Shown: positions 8,596 to 16,755 of the stretch, piece after piece
Layout: each line of letters begins with the position of its first letter
How positions within the stretch are numbered: the stretch's first letter is position 1
NCBI GenBank assembly: GCA_913056195.1
Contig: CAJXMF010000033.1
Span: 1 to 35,234 of the forward strand
From: an uncultured Methylococcaceae bacterium
GTDB taxonomy: Bacteria > Pseudomonadota > Gammaproteobacteria > Methylococcales > Methylomonadaceae
Reading direction: 5' to 3'
Length of the DNA stretch: 35,234 bases
Program-made: the position numbers and the translations under genes
Notes under the pieces: generated by a model
The model's input: the letters and a program-made list of their open reading frames with translations, nothing else
The model's database searches: none
What the model was told of the DNA's origin: nothing

Positions 8596-10963
8596 AAATT
8601 TTGAGAAACCGCTTTCTGATGATGAATTAAGACGAATGGATGCCTATTGGCGGGCCGCGAATTATTTATCTGTCGGCCAGATTTATCTGATGGACAATCC
8701 CTTGTTGAAACAACCTTTAGAGCTTTCGCATGTTAAGCCACGATTGCTTGGACATTGGGGCACCACGCCGGGATTGAATTTTATTTATGTCCATTTCAAC
8801 CGCGTCATTAAACAACGCGAGCTCAATGTCATTTATATTACCGGCCCGGGCCACGGTGGCCCGGGATTGGTCGCCAATACTTACCTGGAGGGAACATACA
8901 GCGAAATTTATCCGAATGTTTCTCAGGATGAACATGGCATGAAACGGCTGTTTAAACAGTTTTCATTTCCCGGCGGTATCCCCAGTCATGTGGCACCCGA
9001 AACTCCCGGCTCGATTCATGAAGGCGGTGAATTAGGTTATTCACTCGCGCATGCCTTTGGCGCTGTGTTCGACAACCCTGACCTGATCACCTGTTGCGTG
9101 GTCGGCGATGGTGAAGCGGAAACCGGCCCTTTGGCCACCAGTTGGCATGGGAATAAATTTTTAAATCCTGAACGCGATGGCGCCGTGTTGCCTATCTTGC
9201 ATTTGAATGGCTATAAAATTGCCAATCCCACTGTTTTAGCACGTATTGATCATGATGAATTGAATGCCTTATTTGTGGGGTATGGCTATAAACCCTATTT
9301 TGTTGAAGGTGATGAGCCTGAATTGTTACATCAGCAGATGGCAGCGACCCTGGACAAGGTGCTGGATGAGATAAAAGCCATTCAACAGAATGCGCGCCAA
9401 AATGGCTTCCAAAAACGCCCCGCCTGGCCCATGATTATTCTGCGTACCCCCAAAGGCTGGACCGGACCGAAAAAAGTGGATGGCATACCGATAGAAAACA
9501 CCTTCCGCTCACACCAGGTTCCCTTAACCGGCTTCAGCGAAAACCCCGAACACCTGAGACTGCTGGAGCAGTGGATGCAGAGTTACCGGCCGGAAGAACT
9601 GTTCGATGAAAACGGCAAACTCATCGATGAATTGGCCGAACTCGCACCCACCGGCGAGCGCCGCATGGGCGCCAATCCGCACGCCAATGGCGGGACTCTG
9701 CTCAAGGCATTGCGTATACCGAATTTTCGCGATTATGCTGTCGATATGCGCCAACCGGCAACGACAATCGCCGAGGCCACCCGGATTATGGGACGCTTTC
9801 TCAGGGATGTCATGCAGGCCAATAGCGACAGCCGGAATTTCAGAGTCATGGGGCCCGATGAAACGGCATCCAACCGCCTGACTGCGTTATTCGATGTCAC
9901 TGATCGCGTGTTTACGGCCGAAACGCTGGATGGCGATGATCATCTCTCTGCTGATGGTCGGGTCATGGAAATCCTTAGCGAACACCAGTGTCAAGGCTGG
10001 CTGGAAGGTTATTTGCTCACCGGTCGCCATGGATTGTTCTCCTGCTATGAAGCCTTTATCCATATCGTTGACTCGATGTTCAACCAACACGCCAAATGGC
10101 TGAAAGTCACCAATCAAATCCCCTGGCGCCGCCCTATCGCCTCACTCAACTACCTGCTGACCTCTCATGTCTGGCGGCAGGATCATAATGGTTTCAGTCA
10201 TCAGGATCCTGGCTTTATCGATCATGTCGTCAATAAAAAATCGGACATCATTCAGGTTTATCTCCCCCCCGATGCCAATACACTGTTATGGGTAACTGAC
10301 CACTGCCTGCGCAGCCGGGACAAAATCAATGTCATTGTCGCCGGCAAACAGCCGGAACTCCAATATCTCTCCATGGACGCGGCCATTAAGCACTGCAGTG
10401 CCGGCATCGGCATTTGGGAATGGGCCAGCAATGACCAAAATACTGAACCGGATGTCGTGATGGCCTGTGCCGGCGATGTACCGACACTGGAAACGCTCGC
10501 CGCAGTTTCATTATTGCGCCAGTATTTCCCTGACTTGAAAGTCCGCGTTATCAATGTCGTCAATCTGATGACCTTGCAACCGCCATCAGAACATCCCGAT
10601 GGTTTGTCTGACCGTGATTTTGATTCGCTGTTTACGAAAGAAAAACCCATTATTTTCGCTTTTCATGGCTATCCGTGGTTAATCCATCGCCTGTGCTATC
10701 GTCGAAGCAATCATAAAAACCTGCATGTGCGAGGCTATAAAGAAGAAGGCACAACCACCACACCGTTTGACATGGTCGTTTTAAATGAACTCGACCGATT
10801 CCATCTGGTCATTGATGTGATTGACCGGGTTGAAAAATTAAATGTCACCGGTGCGCATGTCAAACAAGCCATGCATAATCAGTTAGTCGAACATAAGGAA
10901 TACATTACCCGTTTTGGCATCGATAAACCGGAAATACGCAACTGGAACTGGCCTGTGGAATAA
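8579..10963 (+). CDS. xfp: Xylulose-5-phosphate/fructose-6-phosphate phosphoketolase
   Basis: This thiamine diphosphate enzyme splits xylulose 5-phosphate (and often fructose 6-phosphate) with phosphate into acetyl-phosphate and an aldose phosphate. At 794 residues it is full length. Family motifs include GPGHGGPG at residues 89-96, [10 protein letters not shown], the cofactor motif [19 protein letters not shown] and [10 protein letters not shown] chose the ATG at 8579, with a GGA about 8 bases upstream; an ATG at 8567 would add four residues. It overlaps ackA. Phosphoketolase next to acetate kinase is known from aerobic methanotrophs and lactic bacteria. Whether it prefers the xylulose or the fructose substrate cannot be read from sequence. 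Confidence 0.97.
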   Translation: MKQPTENFEKPLSDDELRRMDAYWRAANYLSVGQIYLMDNPLLKQPLELSHVKPRLLGHWGTTPGLNFIYVHFNRVIKQRELNVIYITGPGHGGPGLVANTYLEGTYSEIYPNVSQDEHGMKRLFKQFSFPGGIPSHVAPETPGSIHEGGELGYSLAHAFGAVFDNPDLITCCVVGDGEAETGPLATSWHGNKFLNPERDGAVLPILHLNGYKIANPTVLARIDHDELNALFVGYGYKPYFVEGDEPELLHQQMAATLDKVLDEIKAIQQNARQNGFQKRPAWPMIILRTPKGWTGPKKVDGIPIENTFRSHQVPLTGFSENPEHLRLLEQWMQSYRPEELFDENGKLIDELAELAPTGERRMGANPHANGGTLLKALRIPNFRDYAVDMRQPATTIAEATRIMGRFLRDVMQANSDSRNFRVMGPDETASNRLTALFDVTDRVFTAETLDGDDHLSADGRVMEILSEHQCQGWLEGYLLTGRHGLFSCYEAFIHIVDSMFNQHAKWLKVTNQIPWRRPIASLNYLLTSHVWRQDHNGFSHQDPGFIDHVVNKKSDIIQVYLPPDANTLLWVTDHCLRSRDKINVIVAGKQPELQYLSMDAAIKHCSAGIGIWEWASNDQNTEPDVVMACAGDVPTLETLAAVSLLRQYFPDLKVRVINVVNLMTLQPPSEHPDGLSDRDFDSLFTKEKPIIFAFHGYPWLIHRLCYRRSNHKNLHVRGYKEEGTTTTPFDMVVLNELDRFHLVIDVIDRVEKLNVTGAHVKQAMHNQLVEHKEYITRFGIDKPEIRNWNWPVE

Positions 10964-10976
10964 CATAATCAAGCTC

Positions 10977-11012
10977 TGTCGGACAGGCTATACGTTACTT
11001 CCCTGTTCGACA
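10977..11012 (+). other. Hairpin between xfp and the small cysteine-rich gene
   Basis: TGTCGGACAGG (10977-10987) can pair with CCTGTTCGACA (11002-11012), 11 bp with one G-U pair and a 14-base loop. No T-run follows, so it is probably not an intrinsic terminator. Lying inside an apparent operon, it could set the stability or relative level of upstream and downstream mRNA segments. Its role is inferred. Confidence 0.55.
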
Positions 11013-11032
11013 CGCGCTAAAAATAAGGATAA

Positions 11033-11377
11033 ATGATGATAAATAATAAAAATAAATCAGTGTCTCTGCCTGCTCAGCAGGTTTCAGAAAAACAGCACAA
11101 TCACAAAAAAAATCCTGCCGAATTGCTCATCAATATCTATATCCATCAATGCTATGAAGATGGCGGCATTACACTAGTCAATCTACGGCATCTGGCGCAT
11201 TTGCTTGGCATTAAAAATCATGACACGTTCGATTCCGAAGAAGAACTGCTGAAAGCCATTCAGAAAGCCGTGCAAAACCGCACTTGTTTTCGTTCAGATC
11301 AGTCTGAAAATTGTCCTGAGACAGACTGTCAATGGAAAACCGAATGTAAAAAAATAATCGCCGAGTGGCTACGATGA
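11033..11377 (+). CDS. Small cysteine-rich protein, function unknown
   Basis: I do not recognise this 114-residue protein. The N-terminus is polar. The middle (about 30-80) should be helical, with a GGITLVNLRHLAHLLGI stretch that could be a small helical domain. The last third holds four cysteines, C85-X8-C94-X4-C99-X5-C105, plus an isolated C40. The cluster could bind zinc or an iron-sulfur centre. AAGGA precedes two consecutive ATGs (11033 and 11036), and either may be used. The stop overlaps the next gene by 4 bp (ATGA), so it is probably translated together with the acyltransferase. That coupling suggests an accessory or regulatory role at the acetyl-phosphate node, but nothing in the sequence proves it. 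Confidence 0.72.
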   Translation: MMINNKNKSVSLPAQQVSEKQHNHKKNPAELLINIYIHQCYEDGGITLVNLRHLAHLLGIKNHDTFDSEEELLKAIQKAVQNRTCFRSDQSENCPETDCQWKTECKKIIAEWLR

Positions 11378-12297
11378 ATAATGATTATCAACCCCGCCGA
11401 CTCCAGGAACTGATTAAACTGGCCCAGTCCCTCCCTGCCGTCACTGTTGCTGTCGTAGATGCCGGCGAAGAGCATGTGCTGAGAGGTGCTTTTGAGGCGG
11501 CTGACGCCGGTCTTATCAACCCCATTCTGGTGGGTCAACAAGAAAAAATTGCTAGTCTTTGTCAACAACTGGGTTATTCAAGTCAACGTTTTACACTGAT
11601 TGAAGCAAACTCTGAACAAGAAGCCGCGCAAAAAGGTATCGAGCTGGTTCAGACCGGGCAAGCGCAAGCTTTGGCCAAAGGCTGGATTCATACCGACGCG
11701 TTGATGCGGCCGGTATTAAAATACTTACGCACAGAGCGCCGCGTCAGTCATGTCTTTGTTGCCGACCTGCCCGCTTATCATAAGCTTCTGTTTATTACCG
11801 ATGCCGCAATCAATATAGAGCCCGATTTAATGACCAAAGCGGCCATCGTCCAAAATGCCGTTGATCTGGCTCAAATTTTAGGCGTACAACAGCCTAAAGT
11901 TGCCGCATTATCTGCGGTGGAAGTTGTTAAGCCGGCCATTCAGTCAACCTGTGATGCGGCCTGCCTGAGCAAGATGGCGCAAAGAGGTCAGATCAGCAAT
12001 GCCATCGTTGATGGCCCCTTGGCTTTTGATAATGCAATTTCCAGACAAGCGGCCGAAATCAAACGCATAAACAGTGATGTTTCCGGTGATGTGGATATTC
12101 TGCTGGCGCCAGATTTGCCGGCAGGCAATATTTTAGCCAAAGATCTGGAATACCTGGCTAATAGCGCTTTAGCCGGTATTGTCATTGGCGCTCGAGCACC
12201 CGTTATACTGACCTCCCGTTCAGATGGTGAAGTTGCCCGCATTGCCTCTGCGGCTATTTGTTCACTGGTCAATCAACATTGGAAGACAATAGACTAA
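11374..12297 (+). CDS. Phosphate acetyl/butyryltransferase family enzyme
   Basis: The 307-residue protein belongs to the PTA/PTB family, which exchanges acyl-CoA and phosphate with acyl-phosphate and CoA. The N-terminal AGEEHVLRGAFEAADAG and the C-terminal GDVDILLAPDLPAGNILAKDLEYL segment are typical of the short Ptb-like branch, which is also found fused to enoyl-CoA hydratase domains. No such fusion is present here. I chose the ATG at 11374, which overlaps the preceding stop; an in-frame GTG at 11365 would add three residues. Between xfp/ackA and pyruvate dehydrogenase, acetyl-phosphate/acetyl-CoA exchange is the likely job. Butyryl or other acyl specificity cannot be excluded. Confidence 0.9.
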   Translation: MNNDYQPRRLQELIKLAQSLPAVTVAVVDAGEEHVLRGAFEAADAGLINPILVGQQEKIASLCQQLGYSSQRFTLIEANSEQEAAQKGIELVQTGQAQALAKGWIHTDALMRPVLKYLRTERRVSHVFVADLPAYHKLLFITDAAINIEPDLMTKAAIVQNAVDLAQILGVQQPKVAALSAVEVVKPAIQSTCDAACLSKMAQRGQISNAIVDGPLAFDNAISRQAAEIKRINSDVSGDVDILLAPDLPAGNILAKDLEYLANSALAGIVIGARAPVILTSRSDGEVARIASAAICSLVNQHWKTID

Positions 12298-12338
12298 ATT
12301 CATAACCCGAATTTTACCCGAACAACCAGGAGCCACTG

Positions 12339-13391
12339 ATGGAACGAGAACAAATTCATAAAATGTTGCGTGATATGCTGCGTGCCAGAGCCTTTGAAGA
12401 ACGTGCTGCCGAAGAATATAGCAAGGGAAACTTTACCGGTTTCCTGCACCTTTATCCGGGTGAGGAAGCTGTCGCTGTCGGCGTCATACACGCGGCCGAA
12501 CCCTCTGATTATATTGTCACGACATACCGCGAACATGTCCATGCGTTAGTTCGAGGCACGCCATCAAAGGCAATTATGGCTGAATTATTCGGTCGCCGGG
12601 ATGGGGTTTGTAAAGGCATGGGCGGCTCCATGCATCTGTTTGATGCAGAGCGCAGGTTTATGGGCGGCTATGCCATTGTCGGTGAAACCTACCCGATTGC
12701 TATTGGTGTGGGCTATGCTGTGATGTTACGTAAGCTGCCGGAAGCTGTTATCTGTTTTTTTGGCGATGGTGCGGTCAATCAAGGCACATTCCATGAATCG
12801 CTCAATATGGCAGCTTTATGGCGGCTGCCGGTATTATTCGTCTGCGAAAACAACCACTATCAAATTGGCACCGAAATTCACCGCCATTCTGCGGTGACTG
12901 ATGTCTATAAACGTGCCGCGGCTTACAATATTCCGGCTGAAAAAATAAATGGCATGGATGTGCTCACTGTTAACCGCACTACCCAGCGCCTTCTAAAACA
13001 AATCAGATCCGGTGGCGGCCCATATCTTCTGGAACTGGAGACCTATCGTTTTCGAGGCCATTCAATGGCAGATCCTGGCACTTATCGTCCAGCTGTTGAG
13101 GTGCACTCTTTTACGACACAGGATCCTATTTCTATTGCCGCACACGAAATAGAACTGAATTATCCTACGACCGATCAAATCGCTGAAGTCGGCCCCGACT
13201 GTATTACATTATTGACGCAACATGCACAAGAAAAAGGGCAATTGATTGAACAAGAACTCGCTTTAATGAAAGATGATATTGCTAAGGAAATTGATGCTGC
13301 TGTTGATTTTGCCTTGCAAAGCCCCCAACCCACCTTGGAAGAATGCCTGGATGATTTCAATATTAATCAACGGACTGAAATTCTTATTTAG
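12339..13391 (+). CDS. pdhA: Pyruvate dehydrogenase E1 component, alpha subunit
   Basis: The 350-residue protein is the thiamine diphosphate-binding alpha chain of an alpha2beta2-type 2-oxoacid dehydrogenase. The cofactor motif starts at GDGAVNQG (G142-D143-G144 to N147) and ends at CENN. RFRGHSMADPGTYR is the conserved phosphorylation-loop region of E1 alpha chains. KGMGGSMHLF favours a pyruvate or acetoin-type enzyme over the branched-chain type. An AGGAG site lies about 8 bases before the ATG. Many gammaproteobacteria use a single-chain AceE instead, so this is a different type of complex. It is followed by pdhB after 12 bp. Pyruvate is the most likely substrate; acetoin remains possible. 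Confidence 0.93.
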   Translation: MEREQIHKMLRDMLRARAFEERAAEEYSKGNFTGFLHLYPGEEAVAVGVIHAAEPSDYIVTTYREHVHALVRGTPSKAIMAELFGRRDGVCKGMGGSMHLFDAERRFMGGYAIVGETYPIAIGVGYAVMLRKLPEAVICFFGDGAVNQGTFHESLNMAALWRLPVLFVCENNHYQIGTEIHRHSAVTDVYKRAAAYNIPAEKINGMDVLTVNRTTQRLLKQIRSGGGPYLLELETYRFRGHSMADPGTYRPAVEVHSFTTQDPISIAAHEIELNYPTTDQIAEVGPDCITLLTQHAQEKGQLIEQELALMKDDIAKEIDAAVDFALQSPQPTLEECLDDFNINQRTEILI

Positions 13392-13394
13392 GAG
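13390..13394 (+). promoter_or_regulatory. pdhB ribosome binding site overlapping the pdhA stop
   Basis: AGGAG overlaps the pdhA TAG stop and lies 9 bases before the ATG at 13404. It selects that ATG over the in-frame TTG at 13398, which would be too close, and suggests coupled translation of the two E1 chains. Confidence 0.75.
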
Positions 13395-13403
13395 ATTTTG
13401 ATT

Positions 13404-14387
13404 ATGCGTGAAGAAAAGAATTATTGGCAGGCACTTAATCTGGCGTTGGACATGGCCATGGCTGAAGATTCTTCCGTGTTTATTCTCGGTGAAGATGTCG
13501 GCTTGTACGGCGGTACTTATCGTGTCACTGAAGGTCTGTATGCGAAATATGGTGAAGAGCGTGTCCGCGACACCCCTATTTCAGAAAACAGTTTTACCGG
13601 TCTTGGTGTTGGTGCGGCCATGGTTGGCATGCGCCCTGTCGTTGAAATCATGACCATTAATTTTGCCTTATTGGCACTGGATGCCATTATCAATATGGCC
13701 GCTAAAATTCCCTTTATGTCGGGTGGACAATATACAATACCTTTAGTTGTAAGGATGCCTGGAGGAGTGGCAAAACAATTGGCAGCACAACATTCACAGC
13801 GTTTGGAACATACCTTGATGAACGTCCCCGGTTTACGAATTGCTGTCCCCTCGACGCCTCAGGATGCTTATTGGCAACTAAGGCAGGCCATCAACAGCAA
13901 TGACCCCATTATTTTTCTGGAGCATGAATTGCTTTATTTCACGAAAGGCATTCTGGATTCCAGTATTGAGCCCTTACCCATACATCGCGCACAAGTCAGA
14001 CGAAAAGGAAAGCACCTCACCATCATCAGTTATTCCCGTCATGTTTTATTATGTTTGCAGGCCGCCGAACAATTGGCTAAACAAGGTATTGATGCTGAAG
14101 TCATTGATTTACGCAGTCTCAAACCGATTGACTGGGACACCTGCGCACAATCATTACAACATACCCATCGTCTACTGGTGGTTGAAGAAGATTGCCAGTT
14201 TGCAGGCAGTGGTGCAGAAATTGTGACGCACTTGACCGAACGTTGTTTTTTTGAATTGGATGAAGCGCCCATACGGGTGGCCGGACGTGATATCCCTACG
14301 CCTTTCAACGCACAACTGGAAGCCGCCAGCATTCCTCAAGTTGCAGATATCATCGCCGCCGCACAGCGCTTTCGTTATCCTTCCTGA
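13404..14387 (+). CDS. pdhB: Pyruvate dehydrogenase E1 component, beta subunit
   Basis: The 327-residue protein is the transketolase-like beta chain partner of PdhA. Signatures include ILGEDVGLYGG near the N-terminus, RVRDTPISENSFTGLGVGAAM, a conserved PGGVAKQLAAQHSQ segment and the C-terminal AGRDIPTPFNAQLE. It supplies the pyrimidine-activating part of the thiamine diphosphate site at the subunit interface, and E1 hands the acetyl group to E2. A strong AGGAG lies at the pdhA stop. pdhC begins 19 bp after its stop. Length and motifs are normal, with no sign of truncation. Confidence 0.94.
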   Translation: MREEKNYWQALNLALDMAMAEDSSVFILGEDVGLYGGTYRVTEGLYAKYGEERVRDTPISENSFTGLGVGAAMVGMRPVVEIMTINFALLALDAIINMAAKIPFMSGGQYTIPLVVRMPGGVAKQLAAQHSQRLEHTLMNVPGLRIAVPSTPQDAYWQLRQAINSNDPIIFLEHELLYFTKGILDSSIEPLPIHRAQVRRKGKHLTIISYSRHVLLCLQAAEQLAKQGIDAEVIDLRSLKPIDWDTCAQSLQHTHRLLVVEEDCQFAGSGAEIVTHLTERCFFELDEAPIRVAGRDIPTPFNAQLEAASIPQVADIIAAAQRFRYPS

Positions 14388-14406
14388 TAAAAGTGAGTAC
14401 TCTATT

Positions 14407-15630
14407 ATGAAATATGAAATAACCTTACCCGTTCTGTCAGACACGATGACAACTGGTAGATTAGCACGTTGGTTAAAAAGGCCGGGGGATAAAATCAACA
14501 AAGGTGAGGCCATTGCTGAAATTGAATCGGATAAAGCGATTATGGAAATGGAGGCTTTTCACAGCGGCTATCTGGCAGAACCATTGGCGCCGACCGATAC
14601 GGATATTCCGGTAGGTCAAATCATCGGTTATATCGTCGATGAACAAGAAGCGGCTACTGCCCAAACACATTCAGAAACGAGTCCCGAGTCGTCCGCCGAA
14701 CCAGAGACCACTAAGCCAGAGATGGCTAAACCTGAGGCTACAGAACCAAAAATAGAAACTCCGGAAGCGATAACCACACCTGCAGAACCCATTTCTACTG
14801 AGCAAAAATCTCCTTCGGTATCTGGGGTAACCTCGCCTGAACCAAAAACCATTCCGCCAGTACATGGAAAACGTATTGCCTCACCCCATGCGCGGGCACT
14901 GGCACTGAAATTAGGCGTCGACTTATCGCATGTTCCACCCGGAAAAGATGGCCGCATTTTAGCCGAGGATGTTTTAGCCGTTGCCCATCAAGCACCAACA
15001 TTGAATCTGGAAGCCGGCCCTCCTTTCCGGTTGGAGCCTTTGACATTGATGCAGAAGGCCATAGCCAATAACATGATTGCAACACTTTCGACACCAACGT
15101 TCAGAACCACGGCGCAAATCAGTCTTGAAGCCATCAAACAATCGGCCGAACAACAACAAATTTCGCTGACGTTGTTATTAGCGATAGCCTGTGCTAAAAC
15201 CATTAAGGCTCATCCTCAATTCAATGCTGTTTATACCCCGGAAGGCATGGCGTATCGTGACCGCGTCGATGTTGGCATCGCTGTCGATGTTCCCGGCGGA
15301 TTGGTAACGCCTGTGATTCGTGATGTTGCAGAACGCTCTATGGATGAGCTAGCCGAAGATTGGAGAACCCTAAAAGATAAAATAAAGCAACAACGTTTAA
15401 CCCAACAAGAGTATGAAGGTGCAACCTTTTATCTATCAAATTTGGGGGTTTTTCCGATTGTTTATAGTTTTGATGCCTTAGTCCCGCTTGGCGCGGCAGC
15501 CATTCTGGCAATCGGAGCAGAACATAACGGACGCTGTTCCTTTACACTCAGCTGTGATCACCGTGTTGTCTCAGGTGCCGACTCGGCACGTTTTTTGACA
15601 TCATTACAAGAACAATTAAACGCTAACTAA
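14407..15630 (+). CDS. pdhC: Dihydrolipoamide acetyltransferase E2 with catalytic Asp replaced by Ser
   Basis: The 407-residue E2 has one lipoyl domain (about 1-78; Lys43 in ESDKAIM is the lipoylation site). A Pro/Glu/Thr-rich linker follows (about 85-150), then an E1/E3-binding domain (SPHARALALKLGVDL to DGRILAEDVL, about 158-195) and the catalytic domain. The catalytic motif reads DHRVVSGA: His385 is present, but Ser389 stands where most E2 enzymes have Asp. Plastid and cyanobacterial E2s also vary at this place, so the enzyme may well be active. The frame is open upstream to 14251, but the lipoyl domain begins at the ATG at 14407, which has only a weak ribosome binding site. No E3 (lipoamide dehydrogenase) gene lies in the window; it must be elsewhere. 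Confidence 0.93.
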   Translation: MKYEITLPVLSDTMTTGRLARWLKRPGDKINKGEAIAEIESDKAIMEMEAFHSGYLAEPLAPTDTDIPVGQIIGYIVDEQEAATAQTHSETSPESSAEPETTKPEMAKPEATEPKIETPEAITTPAEPISTEQKSPSVSGVTSPEPKTIPPVHGKRIASPHARALALKLGVDLSHVPPGKDGRILAEDVLAVAHQAPTLNLEAGPPFRLEPLTLMQKAIANNMIATLSTPTFRTTAQISLEAIKQSAEQQQISLTLLLAIACAKTIKAHPQFNAVYTPEGMAYRDRVDVGIAVDVPGGLVTPVIRDVAERSMDELAEDWRTLKDKIKQQRLTQQEYEGATFYLSNLGVFPIVYSFDALVPLGAAAILAIGAEHNGRCSFTLSCDHRVVSGADSARFLTSLQEQLNAN

Positions 15631-15647
15631 TTTTTATTGGACCTATT

Positions 15648-16592
15648 ATGAAAGAAACATACCAAACGAGCCTCTTCCAATCATTCCAAAAGATGCTTAT
15701 TTGTTTTTCACTATTGATAATTAGCTCTACAGCGTATTCTGATGATGTCAGTACACCGCCCCCTTCATCGCCTGTCGAAGGCCATTTAGTCTTTACCGGT
15801 TCAATCGCTTTAGGCAATCTGATTAGTGAATTGTCGCAGCAATTTTCTGAATATCATCCATTAGTTACAATAACGATTGCCAGCCCAGGAAGCATGGCGG
15901 GCGTGAATGCCTTAATCTCGGGCAGTGCTGATATGGTTTTAGTCAGCACGCCGCTCAGTGATAAACAAAAACAACACTTTAAAGAACGTTTTGGTTATTT
16001 ACCTGAAATCATTCCAGTGGCAATGGATGCCGTAGCCATTTATGTTAATAATTTAAACCCTTTAACCTATATCAACCATAAAGACCTGGATGCAATATTT
16101 TCAGATACGCATCGTTGTGGAAAAGAGCAATCGATAAAAACCTGGGGTGATTTGGGTGTGAAATCCATATTATCCCAGCGCCAGATTCATACTTATGGCT
16201 TGACAATTGATACCGGTGCAACTGATTTATTCAGGCAGGTGGCGTTATGCGGAGGAGACTTTATTAAAGATTTTCAAGCATTACCAGGCCCGGCGGCTAT
16301 TGAAGAAGCACTGACTTCAGATTATGCTGGCATTGCATTTTCCAACAGCGCATTACGCTCATCTGAACTCCATGCACTGGCCATTAGCTTTGATGACAAC
16401 ATGCCCCCCATTGCGCCTAACGAAGCAAACATTCGTTCAAAACGGTATCCAATGAGCCGTACATTATCCATTGTGATCAATCACCCTGTTAATCAACCGA
16501 TTCCTGCGCCATTACAAGCTTTTATAAATTTCACACAGTCTGAACAAGGCAAAGATATTATTCGCAAAGAAGGCTATATTACGCTACCGTAA
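15648..16592 (+). CDS. PstS-like periplasmic phosphate-binding protein
   Basis: The 314-residue protein resembles phosphate-type periplasmic binding proteins. A signal peptide is likely: a basic N-terminus, a hydrophobic core near residues 15-28, and possible cleavage after TAYS. The mature part begins VFTGSIALGNLISEL. SPGSMAGVNALISGSADMVLVSTPLS then parallels the phosphate-binding loops of PstS, and DTGATDLF parallels a later loop. No pstC, pstA, pstB or phoU gene is adjacent. It starts 17 bp after pdhC, and an intrinsic terminator follows it, so it is the last gene of the acetyl-phosphate operon. Phosphoketolase and acyl-phosphate chemistry both use phosphate, which may explain its place. 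Other small oxyanions are possible ligands. Confidence 0.82.
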   Translation: MKETYQTSLFQSFQKMLICFSLLIISSTAYSDDVSTPPPSSPVEGHLVFTGSIALGNLISELSQQFSEYHPLVTITIASPGSMAGVNALISGSADMVLVSTPLSDKQKQHFKERFGYLPEIIPVAMDAVAIYVNNLNPLTYINHKDLDAIFSDTHRCGKEQSIKTWGDLGVKSILSQRQIHTYGLTIDTGATDLFRQVALCGGDFIKDFQALPGPAAIEEALTSDYAGIAFSNSALRSSELHALAISFDDNMPPIAPNEANIRSKRYPMSRTLSIVINHPVNQPIPAPLQAFINFTQSEQGKDIIRKEGYITLP

Positions 16593-16622
16593 TCCGCCTG
16601 GCTTATTGATAAGATACAGAAG

Positions 16623-16645
16623 CGGCATGATTTTGCCGGTTTTTT
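16623..16645 (+). terminator. Intrinsic terminator after the acetyl-phosphate cluster
   Basis: CGGCA (16623-16627) pairs with TGCCG (16634-16638) around a six-base loop and is followed by G and six Ts. It lies 30 bp after the PstS-like stop and 110 bp before the next gene, so it should end the operon transcript. Confidence 0.75.
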
Positions 16646-16699
16646 GACGACCCTGATCAAACAATCCATAAATAATTGTTTTTTAATTATTATATTTTT

Positions 16700-16716
16700 T
16701 TGGCATAAAAATAGCT
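16700..16716 (+). promoter_or_regulatory. Sigma-54-like promoter of the GGEEF cyclase gene
   Basis: TTGGCAT (-24 element) and TAGCT (-12 element) carry GG and GC ten bases apart, the spacing required by sigma-54. The six YTGGCA positions match the known consensus. The -12 element has TA rather than TT before GC. A start near 16727 would leave a leader of about 30 bases with GAGG before the ATG at 16756. An activator site upstream was not identified; the AT-rich stretch at 16670-16699 could bind a bending protein. Confidence 0.6.
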
Positions 16717-16755
16717 TGAGTCCATACAAAATCATCAAGACATGAGGATATTGTC

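Noticed and set aside
14251-14406. N-terminal extension of the E2 reading frame
   Set aside because: It overlaps the end of pdhB, and the lipoyl domain starts at the ATG at 14407.
15648-16592. Complete phosphate transport operon
   Set aside because: Only the binding-protein gene is present; the next gene is a diguanylate cyclase behind a terminator.
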